DNA of 64,000 nucleotides from Streptomyces sp. NBC_01446 (GTDB lineage Bacteria > Actinomycetota > Actinomycetes > Streptomycetales > Streptomycetaceae). The position numbers were made by a program, and so were the translations under genes. The notes below the pieces were generated by a model, which saw only the letters and a program-made list of their open reading frames with translations, did no database searches and was not told the origin of the DNA. Positions within the stretch are counted from its first letter, which is position 1; each line of letters opens with the position of its first letter. The stretch is taken from contig NZ_JAPEPO010000001.1 in the NCBI RefSeq assembly GCF_026340095.1, forward strand, positions 3,254,501-3,318,500, given 5' to 3'. Positions 62,993 through 64,000 of the stretch are shown here, piece after piece.

Positions 62993-64000
62993 TTGGCGTC
63001 GCACCGCAAGCCGCGCAGCAGGACAGCCGGTCCCCGCACGGCCCCCGTCGTCGGAATCACCACGGCGGCCCTCACCTCCATAGCCCTGCTCTCGCAGAGC
63101 GCGACCGCCGCCCCCTCCGCGCCGCCGAAGCCGAGCCTGGAAGAGGTCCAGAAGAAGGTCGACACCCTCTACCACCAGGCGGGCGTCGCCACGGAGAAGT
63201 ACAACGCGGCCAAGGAGCGCACCACCAAGCAGCAGAAGCGCGTCGGCGACCTGCTCGACGACGTCGCGCAGCGCACCGAGAAGCTCAACAAGGCCCGCCA
63301 GGAGCTCGGCACCTTCGCCGCCGCCCAGTACCGCACCGGCGCCGTCTCCGACACCGCGACGCTGCTCCTCGCCGACGACGCGCAGGACTACTTCGACCAG
63401 GACCAGCTGATGAGCCGGCTCACGAGCCGCCAGAAGAAGGCCGTCGACGACTACCAGACCGAGCAGGCCGCCACCACGAAGAAGCGCACCGAGGCGGCCA
63501 AGAGCCTGGAGACTCTGACCACTTCGCAGGCCACGCTCAGGAGCACGAAGAGGGACGTCCAGCAGAAGCTCGGCGACGCCCGCGAACTCCTGTCGAAGCT
63601 GACCGCCGAGGAGAAGGCGCGCCTCGCGGCGATCGAGAAGAAGAAGCAGGAGGCCGCCAGGAAGAAGGCGGAGGAGCTGGCGCGTCAGCAGGCCGAGGCG
63701 GAGGCCAAGCGCAAGGCGGCCGAGGAGGCACGCCAGAAGGAGAACCCGAGCACGGGCAGCGGATCCGGCACGGGTACGGGTACGGGCTCCGGCAGCACCG
63801 GCAGCGGCTACGCCGCCAAGGCCGCGAAGGTCATCGCCTTCGCCGAGTCCCAGATGGGCAAGCCGTACGTGTGGGGCGCCACGGGCCCGGACTCCTACGA
63901 CTGCTCGGGCCTCACGCAGGCCGCGTGGAAGGCGGCCGGCATCTCGCTGCCGCGCACGACCTGGGACCAGGTCAAGGTCGGAACGACCGTCACCACGGCC
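62993..64000 (+). CDS. NlpC/P60 cell-wall hydrolase, 3' end outside window
   Basis: The first 336 codons of a secreted C40-family endopeptidase. The TTG start at 62993 has AAGGAG 9 nt upstream. A signal sequence (VVGITTAALTSIALLSQSA, cleavage near TAA-PS) precedes a long coiled-coil region (about residues 48-250, Lys/Glu/Ala-rich). A Ser/Gly/Thr linker (GSGSGTGTGTGSGSTGSG) leads to the start of the NlpC/P60 domain with ESQMGKPYVWGATGPDSYDC (catalytic Cys) and SGLTQAAW. The catalytic His lies past the window. Peptidoglycan hydrolase controlled by the c-di-AMP riboswitch in its leader. Confidence 0.92.
   Translation, partial: MASHRKPRSRTAGPRTAPVVGITTAALTSIALLSQSATAAPSAPPKPSLEEVQKKVDTLYHQAGVATEKYNAAKERTTKQQKRVGDLLDDVAQRTEKLNKARQELGTFAAAQYRTGAVSDTATLLLADDAQDYFDQDQLMSRLTSRQKKAVDDYQTEQAATTKKRTEAAKSLETLTTSQATLRSTKRDVQQKLGDARELLSKLTAEEKARLAAIEKKKQEAARKKAEELARQQAEAEAKRKAAEEARQKENPSTGSGSGTGTGTGSGSTGSGYAAKAAKVIAFAESQMGKPYVWGATGPDSYDCSGLTQAAWKAAGISLPRTTWDQVKVGTTVTTA

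Overview
The sequence is about 70% GC with strong third-position GC bias, many GTG and TTG starts, leaderless genes and ATGA or GTGA gene overlaps. Gene content and order match the conserved chromosome core of Streptomyces: pcrA, icmB, sucCD, purNH, folD, mdh, betaine operon, glyA, trpS. Both ends cut through genes. I see no rRNA, confident tRNA, CRISPR array, prophage or intact insertion sequence.

Layout. 1-5.0 kb: end of a sensor kinase, a family 5 solute-binding protein, a membrane metallophosphoesterase and a small membrane protein. 5.0-12.3 kb: a D-Ala-D-Ala carboxypeptidase, then a set that resembles the mycobacterial decaprenyl-phospho-arabinose pathway (GtrA, UbiA-type phosphoribosyltransferase, PAP2 phosphatase, DprE1-like oxidase, DprE2-like reductase). 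12.3-16.6 kb: a 2H phosphoesterase, trpS and an ECF sigma factor locus with a recurring promoter motif. 16.7-23.1 kb: glyA, rocD, a DMT transporter, and a MocR regulator divergent from two CxxC carboxymuconolactone decarboxylase paralogues. 23.2-30.6 kb: one leftward operon for choline oxidation to glycine betaine (betB, choline oxidase-like GMC enzyme) and betaine uptake (ATPase, double permease, lipoprotein). 31-45 kb: housekeeping metabolism (mdh, folD, purN-purH, sucC-sucD) mixed with Streptomyces-type membrane proteins and two HTH proteins, one fused to a sigma-like region. 45.5-48.2 kb: two repeat-rich exported proteins.

48.2-56.2 kb holds a five-gene module: VWA, DUF5682-like and MoxR AAA+ leftward, SWIM zinc finger and DUF5691-like rightward. 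The gap between the two arms carries back-to-back promoters of the LexA-independent DNA-damage class (TTGTCAGTG-N8-TAnnnT). A near match also precedes pcrA at 62.6 kb. This is my main candidate for an under-described system. 56.3-64 kb: icmB, a lipase-like hydrolase, an M23 peptidase, the pcrA helicase, and an NlpC/P60 hydrolase behind a c-di-AMP (ydaO-type) riboswitch, cut by the window end.

Other structure: an ECF promoter motif (TGGGAACC-N13-CGGTGTA) occurs three times, once antisense to the DprE1-like gene as part of an inverted duplication. There is a perfect 25-bp inverted repeat plus 13-bp tandem repeats upstream of the sigma gene, two 15-bp intergenic tandem arrays, and long GC-rich hairpins between most convergent genes. 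All functional statements rest on motif recognition and recalled family knowledge; no database search was run.
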